Assembly: GCA_035455265.1 (NCBI GenBank)
Contig: DATIFK010000118.1
Location: 1-17,463, forward strand
Direction of reading: 5' to 3'
Source of the DNA: MGOM01 sp035455265
GTDB taxonomy: Bacteria > Chloroflexota > Anaerolineae > Anaerolineales > E44-bin32
Length of the DNA: 17,463 nt
Positions 1 to 6,931 of the stretch are shown in pieces (within the stretch, counting starts at the first letter, position 1; each line of letters begins with the position of its first letter). The position numbers and the translations under genes are program-made. The notes beneath the pieces were generated by a model that made no database searches, was not told the DNA's origin, and was given only the letters and a program-made list of their open reading frames with translations.

Positions 1-438
1 TTGCGCGACGTCTCACCAGAGCAGCTCGACGAAGTTGGAGCCGAGCTTCCGCCGATCCTGCACCGACGAGCACGCCACGTGGTCGACGAGTGTCGCCGCG
101 TGCATCGGGCCGTCGAGCGGATGCGCGCCGGTGATCGCCAGGGCCTGGGGCGGTTGTTGCGCGAAGGCCACGCCAGCCTGCGCGATCTGTTCGAGGTCAG
201 TCATCCCGACGTGGATTTGCTGGTGGATCTGGCCGATCGTGCGGGAGCTTGCTTCGGCTCGCGCCTCACCGGAGGTGGTTTCGGCGGTTCGACGATCAGC
301 CTCGTGGCTCCGGCCGGCGCCGAATCCTTTGCCGCCGAATTGGCGCCGAGCTACCACTCCGCGACGGGCCGCACGGCGCAGGTGTGGATATGCCAGGCAG
401 GCGGGCCGGCGGAGGTGATTGCCTCGCCGACATCCTAG
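1..438 (+). CDS. galK: Galactokinase, C-terminal part (5' end outside window)
   Basis: Galactokinase phosphorylates alpha-D-galactose at C1 with ATP, the entry step of the cytoplasmic Leloir pathway. Only the last 145 residues are visible and the reading frame is open to the left edge, so the TTG at position 1 is not a true start. Visible landmarks are the opening LRDVSPEQL, which resembles the galactokinase segment before the C-terminal GHMP domain, a helical stretch rich in Arg and Glu, and the GHMP motif 3 glycine loop GGGFGGSTISLV at about residues 91-102 of the fragment. Galactokinases usually have Cys where this loop has Ser (GGFGGC). The gene ends in TAG inside the left arm of the inverted repeat at 436-570 and converges on the exonuclease gene. 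Another GHMP sugar kinase is possible, but the N-terminal segment favours galactokinase. Confidence 0.85.
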   Translation: MRDVSPEQLDEVGAELPPILHRRARHVVDECRRVHRAVERMRAGDRQGLGRLLREGHASLRDLFEVSHPDVDLLVDLADRAGACFGSRLTGGGFGGSTISLVAPAGAESFAAELAPSYHSATGRTAQVWICQAGGPAEVIASPTS

Positions 439-570
439 GGGCGAAGCACCGTTCGCCTGCGCCGCACCAAGCGCAGCGCAGGCCGTCTCGCCCCGGCGGG
501 CGATTGCCTACCCGACATACCAAGGGGCTCGCGGCCCGAACGGGGTGCGAGACGGCATGCTTCGCCCCTA
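436..570. repeat. Nested inverted-repeat element between convergent genes; possible bidirectional terminator
   Basis: The outer arms are TAGGGGCGAAGCA at 436-448 and its exact reverse complement at 558-570. The inner arms are GCCGTCTCGC at 482-491 and its exact reverse complement at 547-556. On the right side the two arm segments are separated by a single base, so the basic unit is a 24-nt sequence. On the left side the same unit is split by about 33 bases that form their own hairpin (GCCTGCGC at 455-462 with GCGCAGGC at 476-483). A further small hairpin lies at 489-502. The initial TAG of each outer arm is the stop codon of one of the two convergent genes. No T-tract follows, so factor-independent termination is uncertain. 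It looks like a small dispersed palindromic element (REP or MITE-like); copy number cannot be judged from this window. Confidence 0.75.
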
Positions 571-1452
571 CGTGCCTTCACTTTCACGCCAACGCTGGAC
601 GCGCTCCGGAAGATCGGCCGCCCCGAGTTGCCGGCATAGGCTCCTCAGCTCCTCCCGCGCCCCTCGCCACTCGAGATCCTCGAGGGATTCGGTGAGGGGC
701 ACATCCAGGCGCAGCGTGGCCAGTCGCCGATAGAGCAGCACATCCTGTTCGCGCTGGCGCAGACTCTCGGCCAGGCGCGCCGCTCGACCCTCCGGAAGAC
801 CCCATTGGCGATGGTCTGGCGGGATTCCCTCGAGGTGTCCGAATCGAGCCAGGACTGCAGCGGCTGACTTGGCGCCCCAACCGGGAATCCCCGGGTAGCC
901 GTCGGCGGAGTCGCCGACCAACGCCAGCCAGTCGGGAATCGAGGCGGGCGACACGCCGTACTTGTCATGCACGCCGGCCTCGTCGTAGGTCAGGTCACGC
1001 CGTCGATCCCAGCACACGACTTTGCCGTCGACGACACATTGCGCCAGGTCCTTGTCGGGAGAGCACAGGGCGATCTGCTGCACGCGCGGGTCGCCCCGGA
1101 ACCGGGCGGCGGCTGCCGCCAGAGCGTCGTCGGCCTCGAATTCCACCATCGGCCAGACGACGATCCCCAGCGCCGCCACCGCCTCCTCGGCCAGAGGGAA
1201 CTGAGCCATCAGGTCGGGCTCGACGCCTTCACCCGTCTTGTAGTCGGCGAACAGCTCGTTGCGGAAGGACTCGATGACGTGATCGAAGGCGACGCCCAGA
1301 TGGGTCACTCCGGGCGTCCCCAGGAGCGAAAGCAAGCTCCTCATCAACCCAAGGGTTGCGCCGACTTCCCGCCCATCGGCGGCCTTCTTCGGAGGCGCGC
1401 CGTAGTAGTTGCGAAAGAGCTCGTAGGTACCATCAATGAGGTGGATGTTCAT
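568..1452 (-). CDS. Stand-alone 5'-3' exonuclease / flap endonuclease (Pol I N-terminal type)
   Basis: 294-residue FEN-family nuclease resembling the 5'-3' exonuclease domain of DNA polymerase I but without a polymerase. Such enzymes remove 5' flaps and RNA primers using two metal ions. Visible acidic ligands are D7 in LIDGTYELFR, D57 (AFD), E106-A-D108-D109, D133/D135 in SPDKD, and D181/D184 in GDSADGYPGIPGWG. Basic residues R64 and K72 lie in the helical arch region. The helix-hairpin-helix that contacts DNA follows at about 175-205. Many relatives have GDSSDNIPG where this one has GDSADGYPG, keeping the acidic positions. The ATG at 1452 is the first good start; no clear Shine-Dalgarno precedes it because GCTGACC heptamers run almost up to the ATG. 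It lies 80 bases after the response regulator gene on the same strand and may be co-transcribed with uvrC, a repair context consistent with its role. Confidence 0.88.
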   Translation of the reverse strand: MNIHLIDGTYELFRNYYGAPPKKAADGREVGATLGLMRSLLSLLGTPGVTHLGVAFDHVIESFRNELFADYKTGEGVEPDLMAQFPLAEEAVAALGIVVWPMVEFEADDALAAAAARFRGDPRVQQIALCSPDKDLAQCVVDGKVVCWDRRRDLTYDEAGVHDKYGVSPASIPDWLALVGDSADGYPGIPGWGAKSAAAVLARFGHLEGIPPDHRQWGLPEGRAARLAESLRQREQDVLLYRRLATLRLDVPLTESLEDLEWRGAREELRSLCRQLGAADLPERVQRWRESEGT

Positions 1453-1455
1453 GGC

Positions 1456-1489
1456 GGTCAGCGGTCAGCATCCGCGGTCAGCCGCCAGC
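1456..1489 (-). repeat. GCTGACC heptamer repeats upstream of the exonuclease gene
   Basis: Read on the minus strand, the gap holds GCTGGCG (1483-1489), GCTGACC (1476-1482), a 6-base spacer, GCTGACC (1463-1469) and GCTGACC (1456-1462), ending three bases before the ATG. An additional inverted repeat, CCGGTC at 1492-1497 with GACCGG at 1508-1513, lies just upstream. The repeats occupy the place where a ribosome-binding site would be expected. They share their 7-base period and GCTGG/CCAGC flavour with the array at 9175-9321. Confidence 0.7.
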
Positions 1490-1532
1490 TTCCGGTCGTG
1501 CACCGGGGACCGGGCGAGGCGCCAGCCGCTTC

Positions 1533-1913
1533 TCAGCGAGGACTCTTCTTCGGCATGACCCGCGCCAGGGCGCCCTCCAATTCCTCGAGGGTCACCGGTT
1601 TGAAGACGAAGGCGTTGGCGCCCTTGGCCATCGCTTCATCCACCTGGACGTCGGTCGTTTCGGAGGAGAGCATGATGATCGGCAGCGACTTGAGCTGGGC
1701 GTTGCGCCGGACGAATTCGAGGAAGTCGATCCCGCTCACCTCGGGCATGTTGATGTCGAGAAACAGCACGTCCGGCTTCTGCCCGGCGAGCAACGTGCGG
1801 GCCGCACTGCGGGCCTCGCGGAAGACGTCCGCCCGGACTTCGAGCATGCGCAGCATCAGCACCACGGCATGGCTCATCTCGTCATCGTCGTCGACTATCC
1901 ATGCGTGGGTCAT
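1533..1913 (-). CDS. Single-domain (CheY-like) response regulator
   Basis: A 126-residue receiver domain with no output domain. The family accepts a phosphoryl group from a histidine kinase and signals by protein contact. The metal-binding acidic cluster is within VDDDDEM (residues 7-13), the phospho-acceptor is D53 in LFLDINMPEVSG, the switch hydroxyl residue is S83 or S84 in IIMLSSET, and the conserved Lys is K105 in FVFKPV. The frame stays open further upstream into uvrC, but the ATG at 1913 starts exactly at the usual receiver N-terminus (MTHAWIVDDDD) and has a GAGG eight bases upstream. It starts 29 bases after the uvrC stop and precedes the exonuclease gene, so it is probably part of a repair-linked operon. 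No histidine kinase is visible, so its partner is unknown. In E. coli a response regulator (uvrY) also neighbours uvrC, but that protein has a DNA-binding domain and lies upstream. Confidence 0.9.
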   Translation of the reverse strand: MTHAWIVDDDDEMSHAVVLMLRMLEVRADVFREARSAARTLLAGQKPDVLFLDINMPEVSGIDFLEFVRRNAQLKSLPIIMLSSETTDVQVDEAMAKGANAFVFKPVTLEELEGALARVMPKKSPR

Positions 1914-1942
1914 GCCCTGGCCTCTGCGCTTTCCCTCACCCC

Positions 1943-3802
1943 TCAGATCTCGGCTTTGACGCGTTCGGCCAGGGCGCGGGTCATCCCGCGGATGGCCATC
2001 AGGTCTTCCACCGGCGCGCGGCGGATGGCGTCCAGATCTCCGAATGCCCGCAACAGCGCTTTGCGCCGCGACGGCCCGATGCCGGGCACGGTCTCGAGCT
2101 GGGAGGCCAACCCCTTCTTGCTGCGCTGCGAGCGATGCTGCAACAGCGCCGTTCGGTGCGCCTCGTCGCGCAGGCGCTGCAGCAAGTGCAGCCCCTCCGA
2201 GCCTCGAGGCAAAACGACCGGCGTGGGTCGTCCGGGAAGGTACAGCTCCTCGTGTCCCTTGGCTAATCCTGCGACAGGTACGCGTCCGGACAGGCCGGCC
2301 GCTTCGAGGACTTGCACGGCCCGCCCGAGCTGTCCTTTGCCGCCGTCGACGATCATGAGCTCCGGCAAGAGTCCGAAGGCCGGATCGAGTTTGCCGCCCG
2401 GCTTCTCGGCTTCCTGCCGCGCCACCTGCCAACGATGGAAGCGGCGGCGCAGGACTTCCTCCATGCTGGCGAAGTCATCCTGCCCCTGGACCGTCTTGAT
2501 GGTGAAGCGGCGGTACAGGCGCTTGGCCGGCGCCCCCTGCTCGAAGACCACCATCGAGCCGGCAGCGGCCGTGCCCTGCAGGTTGGAGATATCGTAGGCC
2601 TCCAACCGTTGCGGGGCGGCGGCCAGCCCCAGCGCCGCCTGGAGATCGGCCAGGGCCTGGACGTGCTTGCTGCGATCGGCTTCCCAGCGGGCCCTCAGGC
2701 TGGCCAGCGTCTCGGCCGCGTTGGTCGTCGCCAGCTCGACCAGCTCGCGTCCCGGTCCGCTGCGGGGCACGGTCAACTCGACCTTCTGCCCGCCGCGGCG
2801 CCCGGCCAGCCACGTCTCGATGATGCGCGCTTCCTCGATGTCGGACGGCAGAACCAGCCGGTCCGGCACGTGCGCGGCTTCCTTGTAGAACTGCGTCAGG
2901 AACGCCTGCAGCACTTCGCGGTCGTCGGCCTCGCGGGCGCCCTCGAGCACGAAGTACTCGCGTCCGATGAGCTTTCCGCCTCGGATGAAGAACACCTGCA
3001 CGCAGGCGTCCCCCTGGTCACGCGCGAAGGCGATGACATCGGAATCGACTCGATCCTGGGAAACGACCTTCTGGCCTTCGACCACCTTCTCGATGGCATA
3101 GAGCTGGTCGCGCAGCGCCGCCGCCTTCTCGTAGGCCTGGGTCGCGGACGCCCGGGCCATTTCGCCCTTCAGACGCTGGACGACCTGGTCCGTCTGGCCT
3201 TCGAGGAAGCGGCACAGGTCGGCGATCATGGCCCGATAGCCTTCCTGGTCGACGGCGCCGATGCACGGCGCCAGGCACAGGTGGATGTCGTGGTACAGGC
3301 AGGCGCGCGGGTCCTTCCCGGTGATCACCCGGTCGCAGGTCAGGTAGGGGAAGATCCGCCGCAGGACGTCGAGCGTTTCGTGCACCGCCCAGGCGCTGGT
3401 GTACGGGCCGAAGTAGCGGGCGCCGTCGTCGGCCATCTGGCGGGTGACGCTGACCTTGGGAAACGGGTCGGCCCAATGGACCTTGACGTACGGATAGCGT
3501 TTGTCGTCCTTCAAGCGCACGTTGTACTTCGGGCGGTGCCGCTTGATCAGGGTCATCTCGAGGATCAGCGCCTCGAGCTCGGAGTCGACCACGATCCATT
3601 CCACGTCGGCGACGTGGGCGACCAGCTCCTCGGTCTTGCGGTCGTGATGGACCGAGGCGTGGAAGTACGAGCGGATCCGATTCCGCAAATGGACCGCCTT
3701 GCCGACGTAGATCACTCGGCCGCTCGTGTCCTTCATCAAGTAACAGCCCGGCTTGGCCGGGATGCCCTCGAGGATCGGCATCAGGTCGCTCGCACCGTTC
3801 AT
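1943..3802 (-). CDS. uvrC: UvrABC excinuclease subunit C
   Basis: UvrC makes both incisions flanking a lesion in nucleotide excision repair, acting on the UvrB-DNA complex. At 619 residues it is full length. Domains in order: GIY-YIG nuclease (about 10-95; GCYLM, IYVGKA, R40, E82), the four-cysteine Fe-S segment (C156, C168, C176, C180, same spacing as in E. coli UvrC), the UVR motif that binds UvrB (about 212-240), the RNase H-like 5' nuclease domain with D404 (AYDISNLQG), D443 (QDDF), D486 (IVDGGKGQ) and H549 (DEAHR), and tandem helix-hairpin-helix DNA-binding motifs at 568-619. All expected catalytic residues are present. The ATG at 3802 lies only nine bases from a strong extended -10 box, suggesting a leaderless mRNA. 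The gene heads a minus-strand group with a response regulator and a 5'-3' exonuclease, and is divergent from a lipoprotein gene. Confidence 0.98.
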   Translation of the reverse strand: MNGASDLMPILEGIPAKPGCYLMKDTSGRVIYVGKAVHLRNRIRSYFHASVHHDRKTEELVAHVADVEWIVVDSELEALILEMTLIKRHRPKYNVRLKDDKRYPYVKVHWADPFPKVSVTRQMADDGARYFGPYTSAWAVHETLDVLRRIFPYLTCDRVITGKDPRACLYHDIHLCLAPCIGAVDQEGYRAMIADLCRFLEGQTDQVVQRLKGEMARASATQAYEKAAALRDQLYAIEKVVEGQKVVSQDRVDSDVIAFARDQGDACVQVFFIRGGKLIGREYFVLEGAREADDREVLQAFLTQFYKEAAHVPDRLVLPSDIEEARIIETWLAGRRGGQKVELTVPRSGPGRELVELATTNAAETLASLRARWEADRSKHVQALADLQAALGLAAAPQRLEAYDISNLQGTAAAGSMVVFEQGAPAKRLYRRFTIKTVQGQDDFASMEEVLRRRFHRWQVARQEAEKPGGKLDPAFGLLPELMIVDGGKGQLGRAVQVLEAAGLSGRVPVAGLAKGHEELYLPGRPTPVVLPRGSEGLHLLQRLRDEAHRTALLQHRSQRSKKGLASQLETVPGIGPSRRKALLRAFGDLDAIRRAPVEDLMAIRGMTRALAERVKAEI

Positions 3803-3811
3803 CGTGCGCGG

Positions 3812-3820
3812 ATTCTAGCA
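3812..3820 (-). promoter_or_regulatory. Extended -10 promoter of uvrC
   Basis: On the minus strand the sequence TGCTAGAAT is an extended -10 element (TGn plus TAGAAT). Transcription would start about 6-7 bases downstream, near 3805, leaving only a few bases before the uvrC ATG at 3802. There is no convincing -35 box, which fits an extended -10 promoter. No Shine-Dalgarno can fit in this leader. Confidence 0.65.
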
Positions 3821-3923
3821 CAGCGACTTACGGTGCCTTGCGCGCGTCCGGGGCCGGAGCCGTCATGCTGGCGCGTGAAGATCCCCTCGTCGGCTGCGCA
3901 GGGTGTCCACCGGCCCCGGGCTG

Positions 3924-3929
3924 TATAAT
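3924..3929 (+). promoter_or_regulatory. Consensus -10 box of the lipoprotein gene
   Basis: A perfect TATAAT ends nine bases before the ATG at 3939. A start of transcription 6-7 bases downstream would fall at about 3936, so the mRNA would be essentially leaderless. No good -35 box is seen near 3901-3906. The box also argues against the in-frame GTG at 3903 as start codon. Confidence 0.65.
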
Positions 3930-3938
3930 GCCGCCATC

Positions 3939-5210
3939 ATGGGCCGAAGCCGAATTCGCCTGGCGCTGGTGTTGCTCGTGGGGTTGGCTGGATGCGCGCC
4001 GCCTCCGACCCCGGCCCCGCCGACTCCGACAACGGCGGCCGTCGTGCCCCCGACGCTGACACCCTCGCCGGGGCCCACGGCCACGCCGTCTCCGCTCGTC
4101 CTGCATCTGTGGGTGCCTCCCGCCTTCGCCCCCGACCCACAATCGGAGGCGGGCGCGCTGCTGCAGGCGCGGCTGGCAGCCTTCGAAGCCGACCACCCGA
4201 ACGTTCGCGTCGAGATTCGCCTCAAGGATGAGGCGGGCTCGGCAGGACTGTTCCAGACTCTCCAGACGGCATCCCGCGTAGCCCCGGCTGCCCTGCCCGA
4301 TGTGATCGCCCTTGACTCGTCCGATCTGGCCCAGGCCGCCAGCACGGGCCTGGTCGTGGCCCTTCCTCCCTTCACCCCGGATGACGGCGACGGCATCTTC
4401 GGCTTCGCCCGCGAGGCCATCGAGATTGCCGGGACGCGCTATGGGGCGCCGTTCGGGAGCCGCGCCGACGTCCTGGTCTTTCGCACCGACGCGTTTGCGC
4501 GCGCCCCACGATCCTGGTCGGACCTTCTCTCCAGCACTCCGCCATTCCTCTTCCCGGCCGGCGATCCGGAGGGTCAGACGACTCTGGCGGAGTACCTCTC
4601 TCTCGGCTCGTCGCTGACCAACGAACAGGGGCAGCTGTCGCTCGATCCTCTGAGCCTCGAGGAGGTCCTCGCTTTCTACGGCTCGGCGCACAACGCCGGC
4701 TTGCTTCCACTGACCGTTCGCCAGTACGAGACCTCCCTGGAGACCTGGGGGGCTTTCCATGAAGGCCGGGCTTCGAGCGCGGTCGCTCCGTTGCATGTGT
4801 TCTTGGCGGAGGGTCGTCCGACCGAGCTGGCGGTGCCCCTGCCCACGCGCGACGGCACCGGCGTTTGCCTGGTGACAACGTGGTCGTGGGCGCTGGTCGC
4901 CAAGGATCCGCAGCGCCAGACTCTGGCCCAGGAGCTGATGACCTGGCTCAGCGCGCCGGCCTTCCTCGCCGGCTGGACACAGTCGTTGGGCCTGCTGCCC
5001 ATCGACCATGCCTCGCTCCAGGCCTGGAGTGAAGGCGGAGACAAGACGCTGGCCGAACAGGTCGTTGAAGTGGCTCGGGCCATGCCGACGGCCGCGGTGC
5101 GAGCGGTTGTAGGATCCCCACTTCTTTCGGCGGTGGACTCGGTCTTGAGCGGCCAGTTGACGCCTAACGCCGCCGCATTGGCCGCGGCTCAGGCAGTCCC
5201 GTCTCCCTAG
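3939..5210 (+). CDS. Extracellular solute-binding lipoprotein (family 1, sugar ABC transporter type)
   Basis: A 423-residue exported lipoprotein. The N-terminus has two Arg-rich residue pairs, a hydrophobic core and lipobox LAGC, with the lipidated Cys at residue 19. A Pro/Thr/Ser-rich linker of roughly 35 residues follows, which would hold the domain off the membrane. The mature domain has the fold landmarks of family 1 sugar-binding proteins: LHLWVPPAF near the start, an ENHPNV-like segment (FEADHPNVRVEIR), LPDVIALDSSDLAQAA, YGAPFGSRADVLVFRTDAF, and a helical C-terminal half with WSWALVAKD. An upstream in-frame GTG at 3903 is rejected because the -10 box lies inside that extension. No permease or ATPase gene lies next to it, so it either pairs with a transporter encoded elsewhere or acts in sensing. 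Glycerate kinase starts 15 bases downstream. Confidence 0.85.
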   Translation: MGRSRIRLALVLLVGLAGCAPPPTPAPPTPTTAAVVPPTLTPSPGPTATPSPLVLHLWVPPAFAPDPQSEAGALLQARLAAFEADHPNVRVEIRLKDEAGSAGLFQTLQTASRVAPAALPDVIALDSSDLAQAASTGLVVALPPFTPDDGDGIFGFAREAIEIAGTRYGAPFGSRADVLVFRTDAFARAPRSWSDLLSSTPPFLFPAGDPEGQTTLAEYLSLGSSLTNEQGQLSLDPLSLEEVLAFYGSAHNAGLLPLTVRQYETSLETWGAFHEGRASSAVAPLHVFLAEGRPTELAVPLPTRDGTGVCLVTTWSWALVAKDPQRQTLAQELMTWLSAPAFLAGWTQSLGLLPIDHASLQAWSEGGDKTLAEQVVEVARAMPTAAVRAVVGSPLLSAVDSVLSGQLTPNAAALAAAQAVPSP

Positions 5211-5225
5211 CGAACGGCGGGGGAG

Positions 5226-6539
5226 ATGCCCGCTCCTGCCGCAAAGCGCGTACCGCCTGCGTTCGCCGATCATCTCGATCACCTGAAGCGAATCCGTGAA
5301 GCTGCACTGGAGGCGGCCGATCCGGCGAAGGCCGTCGATCGTGCGTTCCACCTCCATGGGGACGAGATCCGTCTGCCGGGCGCGCGGCTGCGCCTCGCCG
5401 GCCGGCTATGGGTCGTGGCCTTCGGCAAGGCCGCCGTTCCCATGAGCCGCGCGTTCACCGAGGCGGTTCACGATCGTTTCGCCGGCGGTGTGGCCGCCGC
5501 ACCCGCGGAGGCGGTGGCTGGGGTGCCGGCCGGCATCGAGCCGTTTGCCGGAGGCCATCCGTTGCCTTCAGAAGGGAGTCTGGCAGCGGGGGAACGTGTC
5601 GCACGCATGTTGCAGAGCACCACGAAGGAAGACATCGTCTTGGCGCTCGTCTCCGGCGGCGGTTCGGCGATGCTCGAACTCCCCGTTCCGGGGGTGAGCC
5701 TGAAGGACCTGCAGGCCGTCAACCGGTTGCTGCTGCGTTCCGGGCTGCCCATCCATGAGGTCAACCTGGTGCGCAGCGCGCTGTCCCAAATCAAGGCCGG
5801 AGGTCTGGCGCGGCTGGCCGCGCCGGCACAGGTGGTCGCTCTCGTCCTGTCGGATGTGCCCGGCGACGATCCGGCCGCCGTAGCCTCCGGCCCGACCGTC
5901 CCGAGACCGGACGTGCGCCGCCGCGCCCGAGGACTCCTTCACCGGGCTGGCTTGTGGGACTCGCTTCCGGCGGGTGTACGGTCCGCCCTCGCTGCGCCCA
6001 CGCCGCGTCGCGCCTGGATGCCGCAACCTCTCACGCGCGTCGTCGCTTCCAACCGCCGGGCAACTCGGGCGGCGGCCGAGGCGGCGGGCCTACTGGGATT
6101 CCAGGTTCATCGCGTGGCGGCGCCGGTCGAGGGCGAGGCGCAATTCGCGGCGCACCGGTTGGCCGCCCGCCTGCTCCATCGACCCTCCGGATGCGGCCTG
6201 ATCGCCGGCGGCGAGACGACCGTCACATTCCAGTCAGCGGGGCGCGGCGGGCGCAATCAGGAACTGGCCCTTCAAGCGGCACTTGACCTCGAAGGCCAGC
6301 GGGACATCGCCTGGATGGCCTTCGCCACCGATGGCCTCGATGGGCCGACCGATGCGGCGGGCGCGATCGTCACCGGCATGACCGCTGCTGAGATCCGCAG
6401 GCGCGGCATCGATCCAGAGGCCGCCCTCCAGGCGCACGACTCCTATCCGGCCCTCGACTCGGCCGGCGCGCTCCTGCGCACCGGGCCCACCGGGACCAAC
6501 GTAGCGGATCTGATCGTCGGCCTTCGCTACGCCAGCTAG
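5226..6539 (+). CDS. Glycerate 2-kinase (GckA / MOFRL family)
   Basis: A 437-residue cytoplasmic kinase that converts D-glycerate and ATP to 2-phosphoglycerate, feeding glycerate from sugar acid, serine or glyoxylate breakdown into glycolysis. Family landmarks run in order: VVAFGKAA (K68), GHPLP (110-114), SGGGSAML (143-150), the VRSALSQIKAGGLA helix (182-195), LSDVPGDDPAAVASGPT (208-224), then the MOFRL domain with GGETTVT (328-334), GRGGRNQE (339-346), ATDGLDGPTDAAGA (367-380) and a final TGPTGTNVADL. Length and motif order fit the family well and no key motif is missing. The ATG follows a GGGGGAG tract directly and lies 15 bases after the lipoprotein gene, so the two are probably one transcript. 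It converges on the copper-storage gene with only eight bases between the stops and no obvious terminator. Confidence 0.95.
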   Translation: MPAPAAKRVPPAFADHLDHLKRIREAALEAADPAKAVDRAFHLHGDEIRLPGARLRLAGRLWVVAFGKAAVPMSRAFTEAVHDRFAGGVAAAPAEAVAGVPAGIEPFAGGHPLPSEGSLAAGERVARMLQSTTKEDIVLALVSGGGSAMLELPVPGVSLKDLQAVNRLLLRSGLPIHEVNLVRSALSQIKAGGLARLAAPAQVVALVLSDVPGDDPAAVASGPTVPRPDVRRRARGLLHRAGLWDSLPAGVRSALAAPTPRRAWMPQPLTRVVASNRRATRAAAEAAGLLGFQVHRVAAPVEGEAQFAAHRLAARLLHRPSGCGLIAGGETTVTFQSAGRGGRNQELALQAALDLEGQRDIAWMAFATDGLDGPTDAAGAIVTGMTAAEIRRRGIDPEAALQAHDSYPALDSAGALLRTGPTGTNVADLIVGLRYAS

Positions 6540-6547
6540 GTTCCGTC

Positions 6548-6892
6548 TCAGCCTGCCATGCTGCGGCACGAGTCCGCACAACGCCGGCAGGCCTCAACGC
6601 AAGCTTCCATATCTCCCAGGGCCTCGCAACTGTACGCACAAGCATCGCAGACGTCCGCGCATACGCCGCATATCGACTCGTTTCCGTCCATGCCGATGGA
6701 CAGAACGTCAGCGGTTGTCTGGCACATCGCCGCGCACGTCAGCATCAATCGGAAGTGAGCGGGCTCGGTGTGCTTCCCGCCCAACTCCAGGCAATGATGT
6801 ACCGCCTCTTCCAGACAAACGCGGTGGCACTCTGAACAGGCCTGGATGCACTGCTGGATCTCTGTATTCATGCCATGGGTCATGTTCCGCAT
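6548..6892 (-). CDS. Csp-like four-helix-bundle copper-storage protein (DUF326 type)
   Basis: A 114-residue cysteine-rich helical protein with 16 Cys at residues 15, 19, 22, 26, 34, 53, 57, 75, 78, 82, 85, 89, 98, 102, 105 and 109. The CxxxC and CxxC spacing places the thiols along the faces of four predicted helices. That is the hallmark of Csp proteins, which store many Cu(I) ions in the core of a tetrameric four-helix bundle. There is no signal peptide, so it should be cytosolic (Csp3-like). The ATG at 6892 has an AGGA about nine bases upstream; ATGs at residues 4 and 8 are possible alternatives. It sits 39 bases downstream of dps on the same strand, suggesting a metal-storage operon. Copper as the metal is known for the family and inferred here. 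Confidence 0.88.
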   Translation of the reverse strand: MRNMTHGMNTEIQQCIQACSECHRVCLEEAVHHCLELGGKHTEPAHFRLMLTCAAMCQTTADVLSIGMDGNESICGVCADVCDACAYSCEALGDMEACVEACRRCADSCRSMAG

Positions 6893-6931
6893 GCTTCACA
6901 GTCCTCATCCGGCTGGATGGCCGGTTGCGAG

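Noticed and set aside
1914..2432. N-terminal extension of the response regulator frame into uvrC
   Set aside because: The extension overlaps uvrC out of frame and is Arg-rich with no motif; the receiver begins exactly at the ATG at 1913.
2312..3928. Long plus-strand open frame (538 codons) opposite uvrC
   Set aside because: It is antisense to a gene with every UvrC catalytic motif. Its translation is rich in Arg, Gln, Val and Asp without domain motifs, as expected from a high-GC antisense frame.
3828..5357. Long minus-strand open frame (509 codons) opposite the lipoprotein gene
   Set aside because: The plus strand has a consensus -10 box, a lipobox signal peptide and a solute-binding fold; the antisense product is low-complexity Arg/Gly-rich.
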